Source: a virus. Taken from it: a stretch of DNA of 64,000 bases. Where the stretch lies: IMG/VR virus record IMGVR_UViG_3300036770_003326, positions 25,530 through 89,529 of that record, one strand, 5' to 3'. The translations under genes and the position numbers were made by a program. This document shows, piece after piece, positions 18,052-24,178 of the stretch. Below the pieces are notes generated by a model. The model did no database searches, was not told where the DNA came from, and saw only the letters and a program-made list of their open reading frames with translations. Position 1 is the stretch's first letter; the number at the start of each line of letters is the position of its first letter.

Positions 18052-18327
18052 CTAGTAGTCCTGAGTTAATGTTTCTGATATTTTATACTTACCTCTTGCT
18101 GCAGATATAATTAACTCTCTTGTTTTTAGAGAATAAATTATTTTTTCTAAACTAGAACTGGTTAAGTTTAGCTTATCGCAAATATGTTTTTTATTAATCT
18201 TATCTGCATGCCATATATTATTTTCTCTATCTACCTGTAATAAAATATAATACAATGCATTAAATCCTGTATCGGTAGATTTTAGTAAAATACTATCTGA
18301 AACATCTAAGCTTGTGTAAAATACCAT
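18052..18327 (-). CDS. Winged helix-turn-helix-like protein, 91 aa
   Basis: The pattern KKHICDKLNLTSSSLEKIIYSLKTRELII at about residues 44-72 looks like a helix-turn-helix with a recognition helix. It is followed by a two-strand wing (AARGKYKIS). Small proteins of this kind act as transcription regulators. It is the second gene of the leftward operon after the RepL-like gene and probably helps set the early-to-late switch; that role is inferred. Confidence 0.55.
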   Translation of the reverse strand: MVFYTSLDVSDSILLKSTDTGFNALYYILLQVDRENNIWHADKINKKHICDKLNLTSSSLEKIIYSLKTRELIISAARGKYKISETLTQDY

Positions 18328-18376
18328 AGGGCAAATATAATAATTTTACAATAACTAACTAATTATTATAATATAT

Positions 18377-18892
18377 TTATAATAAAAAAGGTTGAAATAC
18401 TTCAAATACTTCCTTATCTATGGTTTTTCTTTTACGAGCTATATAAGGATTTAACATATATATAACTCTAACCTCATTAGATATCCTGCCTTTAATCTGA
18501 TATAATACTCCTAACTCTATAAGCCTTTTTAATAACTTTAAAAACATAGCCTTAGAAGAATAGCCTAAAAATTTTTGCAGTGTGTCGTTGGTGTGTGGCC
18601 TAGGGCCATTATAAACTAAATTAAGTGGAGTTTTTAAATCAGTAGTCATCATAAGTAAGTTATGCATTTCTGTTCTAGATAACTCTGTAGATAAATACCT
18701 AACAGTCTTAGAATCTAATACTACAAAATCATCAGAAGTAATAATAACATAATTACCTTCTGAAGTAATTTTATAATTTAATTCTTGTTTAATCTCTGAA
18801 GATAGTAACTCACCAGTATCTGTGTTTACATATCTTTCTAAATCTAGTTTTATATTCTTACTAGATTTAATATTTTTTATACTATTCCCCAT
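18377..18892 (-). CDS. RepL-like winged-helix protein (replication initiator or regulator), 171 aa
   Basis: Residues about 70-155 resemble the RepL/plasmid initiator winged helix: a T-rich loop, TNDTLQKFLGYSSKAM as the likely recognition helix, LIELGVLYQIKG as the following helix, and the closing phrase VIYMLNPYIARKRKT. RepL-like genes occur in crAss-like phages. It is the first gene of the leftward module. A 27-base inverted repeat and two identical palindromes lie directly upstream, so it probably binds them and represses or activates its own promoter. Confidence 0.6.
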   Translation of the reverse strand: MGNSIKNIKSSKNIKLDLERYVNTDTGELLSSEIKQELNYKITSEGNYVIITSDDFVVLDSKTVRYLSTELSRTEMHNLLMMTTDLKTPLNLVYNGPRPHTNDTLQKFLGYSSKAMFLKLLKRLIELGVLYQIKGRISNEVRVIYMLNPYIARKRKTIDKEVFEVFQPFLL

Positions 18893-18900
18893 AACTACAA

Positions 18901-18927
18901 AGTTATTGTAAAAATATTACAATAACT
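18901..18927. promoter_or_regulatory. Perfect 11-bp inverted repeat upstream of the RepL-like gene
   Basis: AGTTATTGTAA (18901-18911) and TTACAATAACT (18917-18927) are exact reverse complements around five bases. A half copy, TTACAATAACTAA, recurs at 18346-18358 just upstream of the 91-aa winged-helix gene. The two sites sit 9-20 bases before start codons, as operators would. Confidence 0.6.
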
Positions 18928-18934
18928 AATCTCC

Positions 18935-18986
18935 AGGTACTAAAAATAGTACCTATAACGCCTGTGAGGTACTAAAAATAGTACCT
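18935..18986. promoter_or_regulatory. Two identical tandem palindromic operators
   Basis: The same 20-bp palindrome (GGTACTA-N4-TAGTACC core with flanking A and T) occurs at 18935-18954 and 18967-18986. The starts are 32 bp apart, about three helical turns, so two dimers would sit on the same face of the DNA. The pair lies 43-94 bases upstream of the RepL-like start codon. Confidence 0.75.
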
Positions 18987-19163
18987 GACTAAAAGCTCTG
19001 TAAGTCAATAGTAGTATGGTCTAGACTATGATTTTTTGTCATTTCACGCTTTATTATAATTATTTGGGAATTTTTTTTGACCTAAAATATACTACCCTAT
19101 ATAAACTATCCCCCCTGTTTTCTCTGCTTAAATAGTAGTCCCCCCTAACAAAACTACCTATGG

Positions 19164-19204
19164 AAAATATTTCTAAAATATAAAATACAAAATATTTCTA
19201 AAAT
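19164..19204. repeat. Two copies of a 16-bp AT-rich direct repeat
   Basis: AAAATATTTCTAAAAT occurs at 19164-19179 and exactly again at 19189-19204, 25 bp apart. It lies in the gene-free stretch 18987-19287, which otherwise holds C-tracts (CCCCCC at about 19110 and 19140) and no coding signal. Iteron or promoter function is possible. Confidence 0.5.
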
Positions 19205-19287
19205 GTATAGAAGTGGGTACCAGCACCGTCACCGACCCCTTCTATGTTTGGGGTGGGAAGGAATCCGCCCCGTAAAAATTGTAAGAT

Positions 19288-19536
19288 ATGAAATATACTG
19301 TAGAATTTAGCAAGGAAGTAACCAAGGATTGGGGTACTAGTTTTATTAGCAAGCTCGTGTTGCCTGTAGTTGATAACGTATTAGGATGCGGTCGCAAGAC
19401 TACATACTACGTATGGGGCACCAAACAGCTCGAGGGTACCGTAGAACTCAACATCGACGAGTGGAATGTCGTGGAGAAGGAAGCGGTGATCAACGGAGAG
19501 ACGATGATGCTGAAGTACATCACGGGGCCACGGTAG
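19288..19536 (+). CDS. Orphan 82-aa protein in a G+C-rich island
   Basis: An intact frame from ATG to TAG (MKYTVEFSKEV) encoding a small, beta-predicted protein with one Cys. Its second half has about 50 percent G+C and uses codons such as CTC, GTC, GAG and CAC that are rare in neighbouring genes, so recent transfer or strong selection on the RNA is likely. A hairpin before the start (ACCCC/GGGGT, 19235-19254) and a C5-TTC-G5 hairpin after the stop frame it as a one-gene unit. No family is recognised. Confidence 0.55.
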   Translation: MKYTVEFSKEVTKDWGTSFISKLVLPVVDNVLGCGRKTTYYVWGTKQLEGTVELNIDEWNVVEKEAVINGETMMLKYITGPR

Positions 19537-19540
19537 TGGT

Positions 19541-19553
19541 CCCCCTTCGGGGG
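19541..19553 (+). terminator. G+C hairpin after the 82-aa gene
   Basis: CCCCC (19541-19545), TTC loop, GGGGG (19549-19553), four bases after the TAG stop. An alternative fold closes a stable UUCG tetraloop. The downstream U-tract is weak, so it may instead be a processing or structural hairpin at the front of the RNA region that follows. Confidence 0.5.
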
Positions 19554-19556
19554 TCG

Positions 19557-20350
19557 ATCTCAATGAGTAAAGCTATAAAGTCCTGTATAAAGAGGCCGTG
19601 ATACTGCGTAAACGTACAACAAAGTGAACAACGTAAAGTATTGACAATGAGATACATAGTCATATATGGTGTGGTTACTAACTCATCCTGGGCCGTAAAC
19701 CCTAACGCATAACTATGCGTGATTAGCCTATCATTATATATGTTATGGCTAAATGTATAATAAACAATTGTAGTAATAGAAGATACATCGTTTGTGTTGA
19801 GTATATCTCATGTAAATCTACCTATCTTTAAAAACCCCATGCTGAAATATAAGAACCAGTTGAATGTGGCTTTATTACAATTGTTTATATACTCTCATCC
19901 AATTGCAGGTAATGTGAGACTACCAGAAATGGGGTCCTGCTATAAATGTATCACATACTTCAAGGGTTGCAACCTTGTGAGAGTACAATATTGCAGGACA
20001 CAGCACTTTACAGGTGGGCAGTGTCCAACAAGAACTAATCAATTCTTGTATGGAAAAACTCTGTATTTGGTGAGTTATATTACTGTAAATAGTATAACAA
20101 ATCCAATATTTAAGCTTGATAAGCTACACAGTATATTGTGGTTTGAGTAAAAAGACAATAAGCCCTTTGTGGTGAACAGTATAACAAGGACTCTGAACAA
20201 ACCCTTGTAATCCTACTAATATACTAGTAGGTAGTAATGCACCATTCCTGATTCCCAAGGTCAGGCAGTTGTAAGAACAAGATAGACCTATTTATAGGTA
20301 GAAGAGCTACAGTGATGTGGCAAGAATTAACTCTTAAGTCTTACAACTGA
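19557..20350 (+). ncRNA. Candidate large structured RNA (hairpin-dense, non-coding)
   Basis: About 800 bases without a convincing gene hold an unusual series of exact complementary segments. These are ATCTCA/TGAGAT (19557, 19648), ACGCAT/ATGCGT (19705, 19715), TTAGCC/GGCTAA (19723, 19747), a 12-bp TAAACAATTGTA pair (19761, 19876), GTCCTGC/GCAGGAC (19934, 19993) enclosing CAAGG/CCTTG, GGACAC/GTGTCC (19996, 20021), CAAGAA/TTCTTG (20029, 20043), ACAAGG/CCTTGT (20184, 20203), CCTACTA/TAGTAGG (20212, 20225) and CCTGA/TCAGG (20247, 20261). An 11-bp pair CAGTTGTAAGA/TCTTACAACTG (20266, 20339) encloses two more stems. Size and style recall ornate phage RNAs such as GOLLD or ROOL, but no family is proven. 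An origin region is the alternative. Confidence 0.55.
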
Positions 20351-20406
20351 GTGCAGAGGGGTATTTAACTTATAGAAACTTTACTTATTTATTTAAACAT
20401 AAACTT

Positions 20407-20631
20407 ATGACAAGAGCAGAAGCACTTAAAAAAACTAGAGAAAAATTTACTAATCTATTAGACGGTAAAGTTCTTCCTAATGCTACTATTACAGAAATTA
20501 TTTTATACTATGAAACATTAGTAGTAAAGAATATTGCACCAATAGTTAAATCAAACTCTGGTATAATAGATAATTTCCGTGAAGCAGAAATTCAACAATA
20601 TCAAGAAGATAACGATGAGTGGTATCATTAA
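20407..20631 (+). CDS. Hypothetical early protein, 74 aa
   Basis: A small helical, acidic-tailed protein (MTRAEALKKTREKF) that opens the rightward module after the structured intergenic region. Its AT-rich leader TTATTTATTTAAAC and lack of a Shine-Dalgarno sequence are normal for Bacteroidota. Host takeover is a reasonable guess for a first gene, with no direct evidence. Confidence 0.5.
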   Translation: MTRAEALKKTREKFTNLLDGKVLPNATITEIILYYETLVVKNIAPIVKSNSGIIDNFREAEIQQYQEDNDEWYH

Positions 20632-20660
20632 AATACCACTCTATTAAAACTATATAACTT

Positions 20661-20840
20661 ATGAAATACTCTAAACTATTTATGTACATTACTATACTAG
20701 GTATAGTATCAGGATTATTATCAGCTTATCTAATGCTAGTAAAAAACAACCCTTCAATAAGTGCTTTACTAGCTACAACATCTTTTACTTTATTATTCAC
20801 AGGATCTATGCTAGACAATAAATCTAAATATAAAAATTAA
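20661..20840 (+). CDS. Small membrane protein, 59 aa
   Basis: Reads MKYSKLFMYITILGIVSG onward to TAA at 20838-20840. Two hydrophobic segments (residues about 7-26 and 33-50) are separated by LVKNNPS, giving a predicted two-helix inner-membrane protein with a basic C-terminus. It lies 29 bases after the preceding gene on the same strand. Confidence 0.55.
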   Translation: MKYSKLFMYITILGIVSGLLSAYLMLVKNNPSISALLATTSFTLLFTGSMLDNKSKYKN

Positions 20841-20859
20841 TTTACTAAATCTTATCTAA

Positions 20860-21051
20860 ATGAAAACTTTAATTGAATTTTGTATAGTACTAGTAATCAC
20901 ACTATTAACTTTTGGTATAGCTAGTTACACTAGTTTTAAATTTTCTAATAATCTCTTTATAATACTTTTTATTTCTTTTACAGTATCCTTTATAACTTCT
21001 ATAATATCTACTGAAATAATTATTAACTTAAAATATATAAATCATGATTAG
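20860..21051 (+). CDS. Small membrane protein, 63 aa
   Basis: Two strongly hydrophobic segments (residues about 5-24 and 31-55) predict a two-helix membrane protein. It follows another two-helix protein, so a small membrane-acting pair is likely, for example in superinfection exclusion; this is inferred only from layout. It overlaps the next gene by eight bases. Confidence 0.55.
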   Translation: MKTLIEFCIVLVITLLTFGIASYTSFKFSNNLFIILFISFTVSFITSIISTEIIINLKYINHD

Positions 21052-21301
21052 TACTTTAAATCAAAACTCAACAGCAAAATCAAATGCTAACTTATTATTT
21101 CCTGAGCATATAGAAATCTCAGAGCGTGAGTTTTCTGATTATTATAATGCATTCTTATGCATGGACAGTAAATTTATTAGAGATAACATGTCTGTAATAA
21201 ATGAATCTGTATGGACTTTTAACTTTCATTATACTTTTTTCTGCGTTATACTAAATCCTGGATTATATAACGAAGAACTTTACATGGGTGTAATAAAATA
21301 A
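21044..21301 (+). CDS. Hypothetical protein, 85 aa
   Basis: A soluble, aromatic-rich protein (MISTLNQNSTAKSN) with no recognised motif. Its start overlaps the stop of the upstream membrane protein gene, and a clear terminator follows seven bases after its stop, so it ends the first rightward transcription unit. Confidence 0.5.
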   Translation: MISTLNQNSTAKSNANLLFPEHIEISEREFSDYYNAFLCMDSKFIRDNMSVINESVWTFNFHYTFFCVILNPGLYNEELYMGVIK

Positions 21302-21307
21302 GTCAGA

Positions 21308-21334
21308 AGAGCCCTGTAACAAGGGCTCTATTTG
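21308..21334 (+). terminator. Intrinsic terminator
   Basis: Exact 8-bp stem AGAGCCCT (21308-21315) / AGGGCTCT (21322-21329) with a six-base loop, followed by ATTTG, directly after the stop at 21301. Confidence 0.75.
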
Positions 21335-21397
21335 ATTAAGCTATAATAGGCTTAAAATAAATATATATTATATCATTTAATTTATTATATTTATATC

Positions 21398-21646
21398 ATG
21401 TTTGAAACTGTTAATATATTTACAATAAATATTAGTATAACTAAAACTAAGAATATACTATTAATAATATTTGCCGAGAATCTTACATCAATAGATGAAG
21501 TTAAAAGCTTTTATTTCAATAAATACAAACACTTACAAAAAGATCCTGATAAATTTAGTTTTATTCACAAAGGCAAATACTCTACTGACAGTAAGTATTT
21601 TGATCTAGCATGTGAAGGATTAAATTATTCCTGTACATTTTCTTAA
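21398..21646 (+). CDS. Hypothetical protein, 82 aa
   Basis: A small soluble protein (MFETVNIFTINIS) with mixed composition and no recognised domain. It is flanked by terminators on both sides, so it is a single-gene unit with its own promoter somewhere in the AT-rich 21335-21397 leader. Confidence 0.5.
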   Translation: MFETVNIFTINISITKTKNILLIIFAENLTSIDEVKSFYFNKYKHLQKDPDKFSFIHKGKYSTDSKYFDLACEGLNYSCTFS

Positions 21647-21651
21647 TCTTT

Positions 21652-21720
21652 GGTTTCTTAGTAAACTATTCTTTTTACTTACAATTTTTAGGATAGTTTA
21701 TTAAGAAACCTTTCTTTTTT
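21652..21720 (+). terminator. Strong intrinsic terminator
   Basis: An 18-base arm GGTTTCTTAGTAAACTAT (21652-21669) pairs with ATAGTTTATTAAGAAACC (21693-21710), one mismatch, followed by TTTCTTTTTT. It is placed five bases after a stop codon. Confidence 0.8.
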
Positions 21721-21734
21721 ATTTACACGCTAAT

Positions 21735-21820
21735 ATTATTCTGCATCGTCGCAAAAAGAATAATGGGCACTGGATATAATATGCTTTAGTTATATCTAGT
21801 ATAGACTTTATAAGTCTGAT
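21735..21820 (+). promoter_or_regulatory. Structured 5' leader of the 171-aa early gene
   Basis: Three successive exact stems lie in the 154-base gap before the start at 21875: ATTATTCT/AGAATAAT (21735, 21757), GATATAA/TTATATC (21773, 21790) and AGACTT/AAGTCT (21803, 21812). The rest of the leader is AT-rich. A cis-acting RNA that controls stability or translation is possible. Confidence 0.45.
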
Positions 21821-21874
21821 CTATAAAGCACCTTAATTAATTTAATTTATAAACTTTTAAAAAATTTAAAAATC

Positions 21875-22390
21875 ATGGAAAAAAGAATCATTTTAGAATC
21901 AGCAAAAGGTGTTAAGAATAACAAAGTTCAATTGTGTTTTTCTCAAATAGTAGAAAGCTCTAAAACAAACACTAATGTATTAGGACTATTAAACGCATCT
22001 GATGAGCGTTTTACACAGTCTAAACCTCGTTATGCTTGGGTTACAGCAGAACCTAAAGATGTTAAAGCACAATTTGGTATTGATGTAGATAGTCTTAAAC
22101 AAGGTGATGTATTGGAAATAGGAGCTGTAGATCCAAGAATGGCATCATTCCCAGAAACAGCACTTAACATTCAAATTACCGAGACAACAGAAGGTAGTGA
22201 CTATGATGTACAAAACTTCGAGACTCGTGCTAAGAGAGCAGGTAAAGATGGTGATTTCATTATGAAAGACGGTTTGTATATCTATGTGAATACTACTGTT
22301 GTACCAGGTGAGCCTAAGCATGTTATCATTACTGATACTGAACGAGTATCTGCTAATGGATCTTCTTTGGCAAACTCTTTAGGAGTATAA
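21875..22390 (+). CDS. Probably abundant early protein of unknown function, 171 aa
   Basis: A soluble mixed alpha/beta protein (MEKRIILESAKGV) without Cys. It has a private structured leader and terminators on both sides (21652-21720 and 22402-22436). Its codons are richer in G/C-ending triplets than those of the neighbouring genes. These are features of a highly expressed single gene. A nucleic-acid-binding or host-shutoff role would suit the position, but no family is recognised. Confidence 0.6.
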   Translation: MEKRIILESAKGVKNNKVQLCFSQIVESSKTNTNVLGLLNASDERFTQSKPRYAWVTAEPKDVKAQFGIDVDSLKQGDVLEIGAVDPRMASFPETALNIQITETTEGSDYDVQNFETRAKRAGKDGDFIMKDGLYIYVNTTVVPGEPKHVIITDTERVSANGSSLANSLGV

Positions 22391-22401
22391 TCTAACTATA
22401 A

Positions 22402-22436
22402 AACCAGGGTAAGTTGATTCTTGCCCTGGTTTCTAA
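22402..22436 (+). terminator. Intrinsic terminator
   Basis: AACCAGGGTAAG (22402-22413) pairs with CTTGCCCTGGTT (22420-22431), with one G-T wobble, followed by TTCTAATTAT. It is located 12 bases after the stop of the 171-aa gene. Confidence 0.8.
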
Positions 22437-22462
22437 TTATCTAACCTTTAAATCAGAATAAA

Positions 22463-22729
22463 ATGGAACAGAAACAGACAGCAGTAGAATGGTTGGTCCA
22501 ACAACTAAGAAATGGTAAGGAATTTAATGATGAATTAATCCAACAAGCCAAAGCAATGGAGAAAGAAGAAATAATGTATAGTGAGGAAGAAGTTTTAGAA
22601 ATACTACAAAAATGGTCAATGTATCAAGTTGACATAGAGTTGAATAAATTAAATATAAAAGAACTAAATGATGTGTTGAAAAAAACATTGTCATATAAAG
22701 AATGGTTTGGTCAAATCAAAAAGAAGTAA
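22463..22729 (+). CDS. AVEWLV-family small protein, 88 aa
   Basis: It carries the family N-terminus QTAVEWLVQQL, followed by the QAKAMEKEE segment (residues about 30-40), and then a unique helical tail ending IKKK in place of the usual TFKSE. The family is common as small acidic helical proteins in Bacteroidota phages, with no known function. First cassette after the terminator; start set by the repeat immediately before ATG. Confidence 0.6.
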   Translation: MEQKQTAVEWLVQQLRNGKEFNDELIQQAKAMEKEEIMYSEEEVLEILQKWSMYQVDIELNKLNIKELNDVLKKTLSYKEWFGQIKKK

Positions 22730-22730
22730 T

Positions 22731-22793
22731 ATGGGAAAAGGATTAGACGTAGAAAAGTTTATGAAAGAAAAAGAAACCTTTAAATCAGAATAA
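22731..22793 (+). CDS. Micro-gene, 20 aa, ending in the repeat-encoded TFKSE
   Basis: Reads MGKGLDVEKFMKEKE then TFKSE and TAA. Seventeen of its 63 bases belong to the boundary repeat. It starts one base after the previous stop. Either a real micro-protein or the remains of a cassette deleted by recombination between repeats; the latter is the simpler view. Confidence 0.35.
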   Translation: MGKGLDVEKFMKEKETFKSE

Positions 22794-22794
22794 A

Positions 22795-23019
22795 ATGAAA
22801 ACAGCAGTAGAATGGTTGGTTGAAGAAATAAATAAACTAACTGGATTAACGATTCAAATGGATGAGCCAATAATTGAACAAGCTAAAGAAATGGAAAAAG
22901 AGCAGATAAAAAGTGCATTCACACAAGGTGATTTATTTGCAGAAGATTATTTTAACCCTGAAAAATCTAACATCGATTGTTCAGAAAATTACTACAACAA
23001 AACCTTTAAATCAGAATAA
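22795..23019 (+). CDS. AVEWLV-family small protein, 74 aa
   Basis: KTAVEWLVEEI at the start, QAKEMEKEQI around residue 30, and YYNKTFKSE at the end: the complete family pattern, strongly helical and acidic. Its last codons and stop form copy three of the boundary repeat, and the same bases (AATAAC, 23015-23020) form the first core box of the attC-like site that follows. Confidence 0.65.
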   Translation: MKTAVEWLVEEINKLTGLTIQMDEPIIEQAKEMEKEQIKSAFTQGDLFAEDYFNPEKSNIDCSENYYNKTFKSE

Positions 23020-23109
23020 CGGTTTGCGGCTTTGCAATAGCCGCCAAAGAAGAATTTAATTATTAACCGAGAATTGTCAGGCGGCTATTGCAAAACCGCT
23101 GTTAGCCGC
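23015..23109 (+). other. attC-like integron recombination site 1
   Basis: Left box AATAAC (23015-23020) and right box GTTAGCC (23101-23107) bracket a long imperfect hairpin. GCGG-C-TTTGCAATAGCCGCC (23026-23045) pairs with GGCGGCTATTGCAAAACCGC across about 35 bases, 19 of 20 positions matching. A short unpaired spacer on one arm agrees with attC geometry. Length about 95 bases is within the known attC range. Confidence 0.75.
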
Positions 23110-23134
23110 TGGCCTTTCTCACAACTTTAAAACA

Positions 23135-23365
23135 ATGACAGCAAAAGAACAAGCAAGTAGTTTAGTTGAGTATTTTTGGACAGATGTTGAAGAGTTTAAA
23201 CAATACGAAACTATTAAAATGACAAAAGAAATGGCTAAAGATTGTGCCATAAAAGTAGCTGAAGAAGCTAAAATAGAAATAGGAAATTTTGATAGAACTG
23301 ATGGATTTGTCAAAACTCGTGAAGATTTTTGGGATGCTGTCATTGTCGAAATACGGTCTATGTAG
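23135..23365 (+). CDS. Integron cassette A product: MTAKE-family small protein, 76 aa
   Basis: A soluble helical protein (MTAKEQASSLVEYFW; KEMAKDCAIKVAEEA; FWDAVIVEI). It is a distant paralogue of the 69-aa protein at 25584, which shows the same order MTAKEKAN, KEMAKQCA, FWEQVKQEI; such proteins are frequent in Bacteroidota genomes and phages, function unknown. It is the only gene between attC-like sites 1 and 2, 26 bases after the recombination point, which is the standard one-gene cassette layout. Confidence 0.65.
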   Translation: MTAKEQASSLVEYFWTDVEEFKQYETIKMTKEMAKDCAIKVAEEAKIEIGNFDRTDGFVKTREDFWDAVIVEIRSM

Positions 23366-23369
23366 GCTT

Positions 23370-23497
23370 GCGGCTAACGTTCCGAGTATTTGCGTAGTGC
23401 CTATACTGAACTATATTGTAAAATACAAAACTTAAAAATATGCAGAAAAGATTATTAGAATTACGAAAGGCATTACGCAAATACTGTGTTATGTGCC
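23370..23497 (+). other. attC-like integron recombination site 2
   Basis: Left box GCGGCTAAC (23370-23378) is the exact reverse complement of GTTAGCCGC (23101-23109) at the start of the same cassette. Inner arms AGTATTTGCGTAGTGCC (23385-23401) and GGCATTACGCAAATACT (23469-23485) match at 16 of 17 positions. Right box is GTTATGTGCC (23488-23497). The 67-base loop is AT-rich. Total 128 bases, large but within attC range. Confidence 0.85.
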
Positions 23498-23512
23498 GTT
23501 TTTATTCAGATT

Positions 23513-23854
23513 ATGACAACGAAAGAGAAGATAATAAATCAAAGCATTGAGCAAGTTGAAAAGCAACTCAAAGAAATCAATTTGATACTTGAAGCTAATC
23601 CTTTAAGCGAGATATGTAAAATTAGACAAGAAGCACAAAAATTGCTCGATGAAAACAAAACTGTTGAGCAAAGAACGAGTGATGATTTTATTGCTAAAAT
23701 AGAAGCATTGTCTAAACGTGAAAAAGAGCAATTTGCATTAGCTGAAAAAGGCAAGGATAGTATAAAATTGATTGACGAAAAAGTCAAATTAGAGTTTGAG
23801 TTGTCAGACTTGCGAAATGAACTGTATCATATTGAACGTAGGCGCGTGTCTTAA
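23513..23854 (+). CDS. Integron cassette B product: coiled-coil protein, 113 aa
   Basis: The ATG at 23513 is chosen; a longer GTG frame from 23486 would read through the attC core and is unlikely. The protein is Glu/Lys-rich and almost wholly helical with heptad character (EKIINQSIEQVEKQLKEI), so a coiled coil is predicted over most of its length. No family is recognised. The gene fills the space between attC-like sites 2 and 3 and ends four bases before the latter. Confidence 0.6.
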   Translation: MTTKEKIINQSIEQVEKQLKEINLILEANPLSEICKIRQEAQKLLDENKTVEQRTSDDFIAKIEALSKREKEQFALAEKGKDSIKLIDEKVKLEFELSDLRNELYHIERRRVS

Positions 23855-23857
23855 AAT

Positions 23858-23914
23858 GGCACATAACACCAAAGCAGGTGAAGTTTTAATTTCACTTGCT
23901 GACTGTTATCCGCA
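23858..23914 (+). other. attC-like integron recombination site 3
   Basis: Left box GGCACATAAC (23858-23867) is the exact reverse complement of GTTATGTGCC (23488-23497), the start of cassette B. Arms AGCAGGTGAA (23873-23882) and TTCACTTGCT (23892-23901) match at 9 of 10 positions with a nine-base loop. Right box GTTATCC (23906-23912). A further GTTATT at 23931-23936 complements the left box of site 1. Confidence 0.8.
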
Positions 23915-23955
23915 GTTTTAATTGCGAAAGTTATTAACCTTTAAATCAGAATAAA

Positions 23956-24177
23956 ATGAAACAGACAGCCGTAGAATGGTTAGTTGAAAAATTTTCAACT
24001 CAAGGAACATTACATAGTTCAGATATATCACAAGCCAAAGCAATGGAGAAGGAGCAGATAATGGATGCAAGAGAAGATGGTCATTTATCTACATATGCAG
24101 AATATGGTTCAACTCCTAAATGTTACTTAGACGGAGGACATGAACAATACTACAACGAAACATTTAAATCAGAATAA
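23956..24177 (+). CDS. AVEWLV-family small protein, 73 aa
   Basis: KQTAVEWLVEKF at the start, QAKAMEKEQI at about residue 30 and YYNETFKSE at the end. The middle (residues 40-62) is a variable part unique to this copy. It follows the integron-like insertion, and its leader GTTATTAACC plus the repeat looks like an ancestral cassette start. Confidence 0.65.
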   Translation: MKQTAVEWLVEKFSTQGTLHSSDISQAKAMEKEQIMDAREDGHLSTYAEYGSTPKCYLDGGHEQYYNETFKSE

Positions 24178-24178
24178 G

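Noticed and set aside
18300-18360. Bacteroidota promoter (TTTG and TAnnTTTG) upstream of the 91-aa gene
   Set aside because: A TATATTTGC match exists on the minus strand, but the upstream TTG is about seven bases too close for the known spacing.
19381-19601. Overlapping frames on both strands in the G+C-rich island
   Set aside because: They are frame shadows of the 82-codon gene caused by the high G+C content; the plus frame from 19288 has the better start and flanking hairpins.
19794-20150. An open frame of 118 codons in the plus strand
   Set aside because: It lies wholly within the hairpin-dense region, its composition is unlike the proteins around it, and its bases are explained by paired RNA segments.
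19560-20400. tRNA genes
   Set aside because: Several stems exist, but no cloverleaf with a proper T-loop and anticodon arm could be traced.
23486-23512. Upstream GTG start for the cassette B gene
   Set aside because: It would place the start inside the attC right box; the ATG at 23513 is well placed.
22443-24000. Integron integrase or transposase near the cassettes
   Set aside because: No tyrosine recombinase or DDE-type gene could be found in this window on either strand.
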